Shown here: in pieces, positions 53,354-61,198 of the stretch
Position numbering within the stretch: position 1 is the first letter of the stretch
Layout of the letters: each line of letters begins with the position of its first letter
Assembly: GCF_034064985.1 (NCBI RefSeq)
Contig: NZ_CP139249.1
Coordinates: 1,550,001 to 1,614,000, forward strand
From: Acinetobacter pittii
GTDB taxonomy: Bacteria; Pseudomonadota; Gammaproteobacteria; Pseudomonadales; Moraxellaceae
Reading direction: 5' to 3'
Length of the DNA stretch: 64,000 bases
Translations under genes and position numbers: made by a program
The notes under the pieces: model-generated
Told to the model about the DNA's origin: nothing
What the model saw: the letters and a program-made list of their open reading frames with translations, nothing else
The model's database searches: none

Positions 53354-54499
53354 TTAATACAAGCTATGCGAGTTTGACTCGATATGTTTGTTAGTGATGA
53401 CTCCCCACATTTTGTAATAAGACCAACTGGTATAGATCAAAATAAGAGGAACAAAAATGCAGGCAGCAACTGTCATAACGCCTAAAGTAAGGTGACTTGA
53501 TACAGCATCCCACATCGTCAAGCTAGAGTTAGGATTGATACTAGATGGAAGTAGGAATGGGAATAGGGCAAAACCAGCAGTTAAAATTGCTCCTACAATC
53601 ATTAAACTTGTACCAGTAAAACTTAAGCCCGCTTTTGCTTTTGAAGATGCAAAAATTGCAATGATTGCGCCTAATATAGCAAGAACAGGGGCAACTTTAG
53701 TCACTGGATAGGTGCTGTAATTGTTCATCCAACCTGGATTGCTATTGGTAATCACTTCTTTAGCTAAAGGGTTAAGCGCAGCATTTGGATCTATAGCAAC
53801 AGCATAGCTATAACCTGGAACTTGCCCAAAATACAGCCATGCTCCAATTACAAGGAAACAAATTAAAAAGATAATTGCCATAATTTGTGTGGCTTTGGCA
53901 GAGCGCTGTTTTAAAGCTTCATCAGTACGGAGCATGAGCCATGCACCGCCATGTGCACAAAGCATAGACAGACTTACCACACCGCAAACTAGAGCAAAGG
54001 GGTTAAGAAGGGCAAAAAAGCTGCCTATATATTCAGAGCGTAATGTGCTATCTAAACTAAAAGGTATACCTAAGAACAAATTACCGAAGGCTACACCAAA
54101 TACAAGTGCTGGAACAGCACCACCGATGCACAGACCCCAGTCCCAAGAGTTACGCCATTTGGTATTTTCAAGTTTAGAACGATAATCGAAACCGACTGGT
54201 CTTAGGAAGAGTGCAAATAGAACTAACAAGAGTGCCCAGTACATGCCAGAAAAGGCAACGGAATAGACCATTGGCCATGCAGCAAATAGTGCACCACCCG
54301 CTGTAATAAACCAAACCTGATTACCATCCCAATGTGGGGCAATCGTGTTGATTGCAGCACGGCGTTCGCTATCGGTTTTTCCAACGAAAGGCATGAGAGC
54401 CATAGACCCCATGTCAAAGCCATCGGTAAGAGCAAAGCCAATGAGTAGCACACCAACTAACACCCACCAAATGATTTTCAATAATTCATATTCAATCAT
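53354..54499 (-). CDS. cydB: Cytochrome bd ubiquinol oxidase subunit II
   Basis: 381-residue membrane subunit with about nine spans. [20 protein letters not shown] near residue 22 and the [23 protein letters not shown] motif near 50-75 are diagnostic of CydB, which supports CydA in the bd-type terminal oxidase. Its start overlaps the cydA stop by four bases (ATGA). It is part of cydP-cydA-cydB-cydX-ybgE on the minus strand. Confidence 0.96.
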   Translation of the reverse strand: MIEYELLKIIWWVLVGVLLIGFALTDGFDMGSMALMPFVGKTDSERRAAINTIAPHWDGNQVWFITAGGALFAAWPMVYSVAFSGMYWALLLVLFALFLRPVGFDYRSKLENTKWRNSWDWGLCIGGAVPALVFGVAFGNLFLGIPFSLDSTLRSEYIGSFFALLNPFALVCGVVSLSMLCAHGGAWLMLRTDEALKQRSAKATQIMAIIFLICFLVIGAWLYFGQVPGYSYAVAIDPNAALNPLAKEVITNSNPGWMNNYSTYPVTKVAPVLAILGAIIAIFASSKAKAGLSFTGTSLMIVGAILTAGFALFPFLLPSSINPNSSLTMWDAVSSHLTLGVMTVAACIFVPLILIYTSWSYYKMWGVITNKHIESNSHSLY

Positions 54500-56082
54500 G
54501 ATAAGGCCTCCCCATTAACAGATGCTTTTGGTTCTTGCTTTTCAAAATGATATTTGCCAGTGTGCAGAGAGCTTGGCCCTAAACGAGCAAACTTAATCAT
54601 TAAATACATTTCAATAATCAAAAGAGCGGTGTAGAACGCTGCTAGTGCAATAATTGAACCCCATACGTCACCAGTACTTAAACTAGAAGTAGAGAGGTGA
54701 GTTGGTAAGATTTCACCAATAGACCATGGTTGACGACCGCCTTCAGCTACATACCAACCAGTTTGTGCAGCAATCCAAGGAAGCGGTAGAGCAAACAATG
54801 CATATTTCAGAAGCCAAGGTTTATTTTCAGCATTTCTTTTTGCTACAGCCCAAGTCGCTAAAATGAAGAGTAGTAGCATTAAGAAACCAGAGGCAACCAT
54901 TGCACGGAAAGAGAAAAATAACGCTGTAACATTTGGAACAGTATCTTTTACAGCAGCTTTAATATTTTGTTCACTTGCATCAACTACATTGGGTGCATAT
55001 TTCTTAAGAAGTAGGCCATAACCTAAATCTTTCTGATTTTTTTCAAAAGAAGCCAATAGTTCGGGTGAGCGATCACCTGCACGCAATTTTTCAAGTTCAG
55101 CATAGGCAAGCATACCGTTGCGAATACGAACTTCGTGTTGTTGCATGAGATCTTTAAGACCAGTAACTTCTTTGGTTGTTGAACGAGTTGCAATTAAACC
55201 TAATGCATAGGGAATTTTAACTGCATAATCTGTCCGCATCTCTTCATGGTTTGGTACACCAAACAAAGTAAACGGAGCGGGAGCAGGATGAGTATCCCAT
55301 TCGGCTTCGATTGCAGCGAGTTTAGTTTTTTGAACATCACCTAGCTCATAGCCAGATTCATCACCTAACAAAATCACTGAAAGTGTAGATGCAAGACCGA
55401 AAATGGCAGCAATTGCAAATGAGCGACGGGCGAAAGGAAGGTCACGTTTTTTAAGTAAGTAATAGCTTGAAATGGCAAGTACAAAAATTGCACCAGTTAC
55501 ATAACCCGCAGAAACGGTATGTACGAATTTCACCTGAGCTACAGGGTTAAAGATAAGCGCGCCGAAATCAACTAATTCCATACGCATTGTTTCAAAGTTA
55601 AATGCAGCACCTACAGGGTTCTGCATCCATCCATTCGCCACTAAAATCCAAAGCGCTGACATATTCGACCCGAGAGCAACTAACCATGTTACGCCTAGAT
55701 GCTGAACCTTACTTAAACGATCCCATCCGAAGAAGAATAAACCAATAAATGTAGACTCAAGAAAGAATGCCATAAGGCCTTCAATTGCTAATGGAGCACC
55801 AAAAATATCACCTACATAGTGTGAGTAATAAGCCCAGTTTGTTCCAAATTGGAACTCCATTGTTAAGCCAGTTGTTACCCCTAAAGCAAAGTTAATACCA
55901 AATAATTTTCCCCAAAATTTAGTCATATCCTTGTAAATTTCTTTACCGGAAATGACATAAGTGGTTTCCATGATGGCAAGGATAAATGCCAAACCTAGAG
56001 TTAAAGGGACGAAAAGAAAGTGATACATTGCGGTCATCGCAAATTGAAACCGCGAAAGATCAACCACGCTTTCAGAAATCAT
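54496..56082 (-). CDS. cydA: Cytochrome bd ubiquinol oxidase subunit I
   Basis: Catalytic 528-residue subunit carrying hemes b558, b595 and d; it oxidises ubiquinol and reduces oxygen with high affinity. The N-terminal [25 protein letters not shown] includes the conserved heme-ligand histidine. [41 protein letters not shown] is another hallmark, and the quinol loop lies about 255-340. The ATG at 56082 with AAGGAG eight bases upstream is preferred to the TTG one codon earlier. Its first base overlaps the last base of the cydP stop. Confidence 0.96.
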   Translation of the reverse strand: MISESVVDLSRFQFAMTAMYHFLFVPLTLGLAFILAIMETTYVISGKEIYKDMTKFWGKLFGINFALGVTTGLTMEFQFGTNWAYYSHYVGDIFGAPLAIEGLMAFFLESTFIGLFFFGWDRLSKVQHLGVTWLVALGSNMSALWILVANGWMQNPVGAAFNFETMRMELVDFGALIFNPVAQVKFVHTVSAGYVTGAIFVLAISSYYLLKKRDLPFARRSFAIAAIFGLASTLSVILLGDESGYELGDVQKTKLAAIEAEWDTHPAPAPFTLFGVPNHEEMRTDYAVKIPYALGLIATRSTTKEVTGLKDLMQQHEVRIRNGMLAYAELEKLRAGDRSPELLASFEKNQKDLGYGLLLKKYAPNVVDASEQNIKAAVKDTVPNVTALFFSFRAMVASGFLMLLLFILATWAVAKRNAENKPWLLKYALFALPLPWIAAQTGWYVAEGGRQPWSIGEILPTHLSTSSLSTGDVWGSIIALAAFYTALLIIEMYLMIKFARLGPSSLHTGKYHFEKQEPKASVNGEALS

Positions 56083-56276
56083 CAACGTGTCTCCTTAATG
56101 TGGGAAATGTTATCGCCAGCAATATGCTCGGCGACCTGATTGTCAAAATTTTTGGGGATGGTGGGAGCATCAAACCAAATATGTTTGATCGTTAAGAGAA
56201 GCACTATTTTTATTATTAGAATAATAGTGATTTCTTTAACTAAACGACCATTAAGATTTTTAAAATTAAGGCTCAT
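56082..56276 (-). CDS. cydP: Putative small subunit CydP of the cytochrome bd operon
   Basis: 64-residue protein: a basic N-terminus ([15 protein letters not shown]), one membrane span ([20 protein letters not shown]) and a polar tail with the pattern [19 protein letters not shown]. Proteins of this type precede cydA in Neisseria and Acinetobacter relatives and are called CydP. GAGG lies eight bases before the ATG. The one-base overlap with cydA supports a shared operon and stoichiometry. The function is not established. Confidence 0.8.
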   Translation of the reverse strand: MSLNFKNLNGRLVKEITIILIIKIVLLLTIKHIWFDAPTIPKNFDNQVAEHIAGDNISHIKETR

Positions 56277-56654
56277 AAATTAAACCTCATTTGAGATTAA
56301 TTTTATTATTAATCAAAATATAATAAAAATAAACATTAAATATATTTTAAATGAATATTTAAATAATTAAATTTTATAAAACAAATACTTAATATTTTAA
56401 AATAAATACTATACTAAAATGGTTTGAATTGATTATTAAATCCTACTAAAACACTTGTAAATAAAAATATTAAGTTGATTAAAATAGTTTGTTTTAATTT
56501 AATACCGACTAAAATGATTGTATATTATATTTATAAATTATATTTCAAACTAAAATAGTTGGAATAATAAATAATTAATTAAAAAGAAAATAATAAAATA
56601 TAGACGTAATAAAGCCTGCAAAAAGCAGCAAGTAAATAGAATAGTAGTGAAAAT
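56277..56654. promoter_or_regulatory. cyd operon control region with five repeated boxes
   Basis: 378 very AT-rich bases. Five boxes share the consensus ACTAAAATRRTTKGWA and start at 56413, 56445, 56478, 56508 and 56549. The gaps of 32, 33, 30 and 41 are close to whole helical turns, and all boxes are in one orientation. The last is part of the dyad AACTAAAATAGTT. A second dyad, TTTGAGATTAAT against ATTAATCAAA, lies at 56291-56317, about 15 bases before cydP. No consensus FNR box (TTGAT-N4-ATCAA) was seen. Confidence 0.6.
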
Positions 56655-57263
56655 TTAATCGGGGGCAAAAAGATCGTTTGATACAGAAATTTTCTTGGCT
56701 ACATAATGGCTTTTATGCACTCTGACAAGGATAACCTGAGAGTATAATTCGAGTTCGCCGTATTCTGGTTCGACTTGAACGTAGTGGAGCTGGCCAAATT
56801 CATCACGCACTCGCGCTTGGGCAGAAAACCCAGGTCTAGCATTACCACTGGAAACCGTCGCTAATCGTCCTAAAAGATTATAGTTTGTATGAGTAAGCTT
56901 TGGTTTAATTACTTGGTCAAGGCAGTGAATCATGAACACAGTAAAAAAGATTGCGATGACAAGAGCTGGGACGATTAAATAAAATGGTGAAATAAAATAA
57001 TGCTGGATTGCAAAGAAAGAGAGCTGTAAAAAATAGCCTGCAAAACTAAAATTGATAAGTAAAAAAACGAAAATTAAAGCTTTAGAAAATTTAACGTTAA
57101 GTAGTGGTGAATTAGAAAGCCAAACAGGCGCAATTTTTTTGAGTAATTGACTTGGACGAAGTCCAATATACATACCAATGGTTTCTACCACGCTGAGTAA
57201 TATCAAAGCCACTACACTTAAGTGAAATGGCATAAGATAATAATTGAAAAAGAAATCAGCCAT
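56655..57263 (-). CDS. YqiJ/OB-fold-type inner-membrane protein
   Basis: 202 residues with three or four membrane segments in the first 125 (VVALILLSVVETIGMYIG, LIFVFLLINFSFAGYFLQL, FYLIVPALVIAIFFTVFMI) and a C-terminal cytoplasmic beta domain (GRLATVSSGNARPGFSAQARVRDEFGQLHYVQVEPE). This is the layout of E. coli YqiJ, usually paired with the flotillin-like YqiK. No flotillin gene is adjacent here. Function unknown. Confidence 0.8.
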   Translation of the reverse strand: MADFFFNYYLMPFHLSVVALILLSVVETIGMYIGLRPSQLLKKIAPVWLSNSPLLNVKFSKALIFVFLLINFSFAGYFLQLSFFAIQHYFISPFYLIVPALVIAIFFTVFMIHCLDQVIKPKLTHTNYNLLGRLATVSSGNARPGFSAQARVRDEFGQLHYVQVEPEYGELELYSQVILVRVHKSHYVAKKISVSNDLFAPD

Positions 57264-57288
57264 GGCAGAAACTCTAATGTTGATCGCT

Positions 57289-57612
57289 TCAGTCTACGAT
57301 GTAGATACCGCCATCTGAATGTACTTTAATCTCAACTTTATTTAGAAAATCACCTAAACATGGTCCTGAGATACATTCGCCTGTTTCCACAGTGAATAAA
57401 GCACCATGGGTAGAACATTGAATATATTCTTGGTCCTGATCGAGAAATTGATTTTCTAAATATTCAAGCTCTGTTTGCAAATGAGGGCATAAGTTTTGAT
57501 AAGCATAGAATGCGCCATCACGTTGTGTAATGAAAATAGTAGTTCCTTGTAAAGTGTCAAAAGCTCTAGCTTCACGCTCAGGAACTTCTTCCGTCATACA
57601 GATCCTTTCCAT
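57289..57612 (-). CDS. Rieske-type [2Fe-2S] ferredoxin
   Basis: Small soluble Rieske protein of 107 residues with the cluster motifs NLCPHLQTEL and IQCSTHGALF (C-x-H and C-x2-H) and the late GPCLGDFLNKVEIKV strand. It is similar to electron carriers of dioxygenases or stand-alone Rieske proteins; no oxygenase is adjacent. Two starts are possible. The ATG at 57612 (MERICMTEEVP) keeps the first strand of the fold but has a distant ribosome site. The ATG at 57597 has AAGGA five bases upstream. It follows the PfkB kinase gene by one base. Confidence 0.85.
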   Translation of the reverse strand: MERICMTEEVPEREARAFDTLQGTTIFITQRDGAFYAYQNLCPHLQTELEYLENQFLDQDQEYIQCSTHGALFTVETGECISGPCLGDFLNKVEIKVHSDGGIYIVD

Positions 57613-57613
57613 T

Positions 57614-58618
57614 TCAAGCACATTCCTTCTGAAAATTTTCAAGAAGTTTAGCATAATCATTAATCGCTAAACGTGGGCCAAATTGAGAAACAACTTCACT
57701 AGAAATTAAGACAGCTAACTGTGCAGCAGCATTCAAATCTTGATGATGGTTTAGGGCGTATAGGAATGCGCCTGCAAATGCATCACCCGCACCATTGGTA
57801 TCAACGGCTTCTACATGACGGCCTGCCACATGGAAATGTTGAGTAGAGTTAGAAACTAAAGCACCTTTAGCACTTTGTGTAATGACTACTGTATGATTTT
57901 TAAAACGTAATTGAGCAAGAGCATCTTCAACAGTTGTTGTATTTGTATACATTAAGGCTTCTTGTTCATTACAAAATAGTAAATCTACGCCATCATCCAT
58001 GAGCTCTTCTAAGCCTTCGCGAGCGTATTGCACCATGGCAGGATCTGAAAGAGATAAAGCAATCTTAACGCCATTTGCTTTTGCAATTTCTCTGGCTTGT
58101 TTTACAGCTTTGCGCGCTGTTTCACTTGTAGAAAGATAACCTTCAATATAAAGCCATTTTGCTGTTTTTAACGGTTCAAAGTCGATTTGATCTTGAGAAA
58201 GTTCAGCAGTGATGCCCAAATAGGTATGCATTGTACGTTCAGAGTCAGGGCTAATGAGTACCATGCAGGTACCTGTCACGCCTTCACTGATTGATTTTGG
58301 AGTGGTTTGGATGCCAGCTTCATTTAAACCTTGCAGATAAATTGAACCCAAATCATCGTTACCAACGCGGCAACCATAAAAAGCACTTCCACCTAATGCA
58401 CTAAAGGCTACAGTAGTATTCGCAGCAGAACCACCACTTGCTTGACCTTTGTAATCTTGATGCTGTTTTAACTCTGCATAAAGAGCAGATTGAGTGTCGC
58501 CATCGGACAACTGCATGGTGCCTTTTTGCAAGCCTTGCTGACTAAGAAAATCATCAGACACTTTAAATTCTTGGTCGATTAATGCATTACCAATTGCAAA
58601 AAGATCTACAGTTACCAT
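57614..58618 (-). CDS. PfkB-family sugar/nucleoside kinase (adenosine kinase-like)
   Basis: 334-residue ribokinase-fold enzyme. ASGGSAANTTVAFSALGG (about 60-77) and the closing signature VDTNGAGDAFAGAFLYAL with the catalytic Asp are present. The N-terminal DLFAIGNALIDQEFKVSDDFL and the F-GCRVGNDDLG region resemble adenosine/inosine-guanosine kinases rather than sugar kinases. Substrate not proven. An ATG at 58618 is preferred over a GTG four codons earlier; neither has a clear ribosome site. Confidence 0.88.
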   Translation of the reverse strand: MVTVDLFAIGNALIDQEFKVSDDFLSQQGLQKGTMQLSDGDTQSALYAELKQHQDYKGQASGGSAANTTVAFSALGGSAFYGCRVGNDDLGSIYLQGLNEAGIQTTPKSISEGVTGTCMVLISPDSERTMHTYLGITAELSQDQIDFEPLKTAKWLYIEGYLSTSETARKAVKQAREIAKANGVKIALSLSDPAMVQYAREGLEELMDDGVDLLFCNEQEALMYTNTTTVEDALAQLRFKNHTVVITQSAKGALVSNSTQHFHVAGRHVEAVDTNGAGDAFAGAFLYALNHHQDLNAAAQLAVLISSEVVSQFGPRLAINDYAKLLENFQKECA

Positions 58619-58777
58619 ATGTGTTGTCACAAAATAAAAAAATCAGGTTGCTAAGTTTACACCATTGCTTGGATTTGCTGTAGTTTGTTGAATAAAATTC
58701 AGTTAAATCAAAAATTAGTGGAAAAATATTGTTTAATTAAGCTATCGAAATAATGTTTTTAATAAAAATTATCAATT

Positions 58778-58796
58778 AATAATGATTCTTGCTAAT
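58778..58796 (+). promoter_or_regulatory. Possible Fur box before the siderophore receptor
   Basis: AATAATGATTCTTGCTAAT agrees at about 11 of 19 positions with the GATAATGATAATCATTATC consensus; the left half is strong and the right half weak. Its place about 60 bases before an iron-siderophore receptor gene makes Fur control plausible. Confidence 0.4.
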
Positions 58797-58856
58797 ATTT
58801 ACAAATATATTGTATTTCATCGAAACTTCGCCTGAAATTTTTCGTAGCGAACTTAC

Positions 58857-60947
58857 ATGAAACGTTCTATTTTATTTATTTCATCAGTTGGGGTTATGAC
58901 AAGCCACGTATATGCCTTAGAGGCAGAGCAACAGGCTGTAACCAACCTTCCAACAATTTCAGTAAAAGCTGAAAAGGAACAAAGCTTAAAACAAGAAGTG
59001 GGACAAGCATCAACTGCAACTAAAGGACTTATGCAATTAAAAGATGTTCCTCAAATCGTAAATGTGGTGCCTAAACAAGTTTTGAGAGAGCAAACGGTGA
59101 CCTCTATGCAAGGTGCCTTGCAAAACGTTGCTGGTCTGAGCTTTAGTGTGGGTGATGGACAACGTGATCAGGTTATGATTCGTGGTTTCTCTGCAATCAC
59201 AGATAACTATGTAGATGGTATTCGTGATGATGCATTGTATTTTCGCGATATGTCGAATGTTGAGCGGATTGAAGTATTAAAAGGGCCTGCTTCTGTATTA
59301 TATGGACGTGGTTCTGCGGGTGGATTGGTTAATAAAATTAATAAAAAGCCAATGGATGAATCTTTGCGCGAAGTCAGTCTTATTGGCGGCACAACAGGGC
59401 AACGCCGTGCAGAAGTCGATGTGAATGAAAAAGTAGCAGAGAATGTTAAGGTTCGTTTAACTGGCGCAGTTGAAGATTCAGATGGTTATCGTGATCAGGC
59501 TTTTTTAAAACGCCAAGCCATTGCTCCATCTTTACAATGGGATATTTCAGACAAGACGAAGCTTTTAATTCAGGCTGACTATTTGCATGATGACCGTTTA
59601 GCAGATCAAGGTTTCCCGACAGATCTGATAACTGGTAAACCTGTTAAAACAAATCCTAAAACTTTTTACGGTGCATTAAACGGTAAAGAGGTTGGTGAGG
59701 TTGATACGGAAATTTCAAGCCAAACCATAAGCTTAGATCATGAGTTTAACGATAATCTAAAATATCACGGTGCAGTTCGTCACTATAACTATTCATTAGA
59801 CCGCCAGTATAGTGTTGATTCACATCCCGCTGATAAGTCACAAATTACTTTGACTCAAAATAAGCGTTTACGTAATGAAGATGGTGTCTATGTTCAGCAA
59901 GAATTAAGTAGTTTATTTAATACTGGTTTCTTAAAGCACAATACCTTAATTGGTGCGGAGTATAGTAAGCAGCACAAAGATGAAATACTTTGGCAAGGTG
60001 CTAAAACCACAACTGATTTGTATAACCCTAAATTAGAATACTGGGCGCCGATTAATACAGGCTCAACAACTGCACGTAATAATAATAGTAATACCTTTGA
60101 AAACTACGGTATCTATTTACAAGATTTAATGACAGTTACAGATCAGCTGAAAGTTTTAGTTGGTCTACGCTATGATAATTTGTCACAAGATCGCAATGAT
60201 AAAGTGAAGTCTCAAATATTAAATAGAACTGATAACACCTATTCTCCACGTATCGGGGTGGTTTATCAGCCAGTAAGCAATATTTCACTCTATACTTCTT
60301 ATAATCGATCTTTCCAGCCTTTAGCTGATTCATTTGTTTTATATAAAAATAGTGATGATTTGAGCCCAACAAAAACCGAAAATATTGAGGTCGGTGCGAA
60401 GTGGGATGTGAATGATCAATTGAATGTGACACTGGCTTTGTTTGAAATGAGCCAAACAAATATTCAAAATCAAGATCCTACAGATTCAACACTAGCAGTA
60501 TTAGCAGGTGAGCAAAAAACCAAGGGTGTTGAGCTTTCACTAACAGGTCAATTAACTGATCAATTATCGGTATTGGCAGGCTATTCGTATATGGATGGTA
60601 AGATTGAAAAATCTGCTATTGGACTGACAGGCAATCGTTCTGCGCTTACGCCAAACAATACTGCTAACCTATGGTTAAAATATCAAATGAATGATCATTG
60701 GTATGCGGCTGTAGGTGGTCGTGGTGAATCATCACGTTTTAGTGCGCCAGATAACAAGAATGTTTTACCAGGCTATGCTGTTGTAAATGCAGCCTTAGGT
60801 TATCAAAGTGAACGTTACGATGTGAACTTCAACTTAAATAACTTGTTTGATCGTGATTACTTTGTTTCAGGACATAGCGGAGCCAATGATTCAAATATGA
60901 TGGGCGATCCACTGAATGCCCAAATTGCACTTCGTTATCGATTTTAA
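58857..60947 (+). CDS. TonB-dependent siderophore receptor, catecholate-type
   Basis: 696-residue outer-membrane receptor. Signal peptide about 1-20 (HVYA-LEA); a plug domain about 45-165 with LKDVPQIVNVVPKQVLREQ, VMIRGFSAITDNYVDGIRD and VERIEVLKGPASVLYGRGSAGGLVNKI; then a 22-strand barrel ending in AQIALRYRF with the terminal Phe. The plug motifs are those of the ferric-siderophore receptor family; resemblance to Fiu/catecholate receptors is noted but the ligand is not determined. A partial Fur box lies upstream. Monocistronic, with a terminator after it. Confidence 0.92.
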   Translation: MKRSILFISSVGVMTSHVYALEAEQQAVTNLPTISVKAEKEQSLKQEVGQASTATKGLMQLKDVPQIVNVVPKQVLREQTVTSMQGALQNVAGLSFSVGDGQRDQVMIRGFSAITDNYVDGIRDDALYFRDMSNVERIEVLKGPASVLYGRGSAGGLVNKINKKPMDESLREVSLIGGTTGQRRAEVDVNEKVAENVKVRLTGAVEDSDGYRDQAFLKRQAIAPSLQWDISDKTKLLIQADYLHDDRLADQGFPTDLITGKPVKTNPKTFYGALNGKEVGEVDTEISSQTISLDHEFNDNLKYHGAVRHYNYSLDRQYSVDSHPADKSQITLTQNKRLRNEDGVYVQQELSSLFNTGFLKHNTLIGAEYSKQHKDEILWQGAKTTTDLYNPKLEYWAPINTGSTTARNNNSNTFENYGIYLQDLMTVTDQLKVLVGLRYDNLSQDRNDKVKSQILNRTDNTYSPRIGVVYQPVSNISLYTSYNRSFQPLADSFVLYKNSDDLSPTKTENIEVGAKWDVNDQLNVTLALFEMSQTNIQNQDPTDSTLAVLAGEQKTKGVELSLTGQLTDQLSVLAGYSYMDGKIEKSAIGLTGNRSALTPNNTANLWLKYQMNDHWYAAVGGRGESSRFSAPDNKNVLPGYAVVNAALGYQSERYDVNFNLNNLFDRDYFVSGHSGANDSNMMGDPLNAQIALRYRF

Positions 60948-60961
60948 GTAAAAGTTTTTCT

Positions 60962-60990
60962 AAAAGCTCATCGACTTGATGGGCTTTTTT
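60962..60990 (+). terminator. Terminator after the siderophore receptor gene
   Basis: An 11-base stem with one G-U pair (60962-60972 with 60978-60988), loop GACTT, followed by Ts, 15 bases after the stop. Confidence 0.9.
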
Positions 60991-61198
60991 ATTTATTGGT
61001 TAATATATAAATAGAATTAAAAGCTTTTGTTCTGGTAGGATAAAACATTCATGGCTATGTGCTTGATATCAAAGCTATGCCGATGAAAACTAATACTCAA
61101 CAAAAACATAGTATTTTACTTGGCTTTTGTTCGCCAATCTCAAGCTGACTCAGGCTATAATGAGATTTATTGACTTATCCGATATGTTAGGAGATCAC

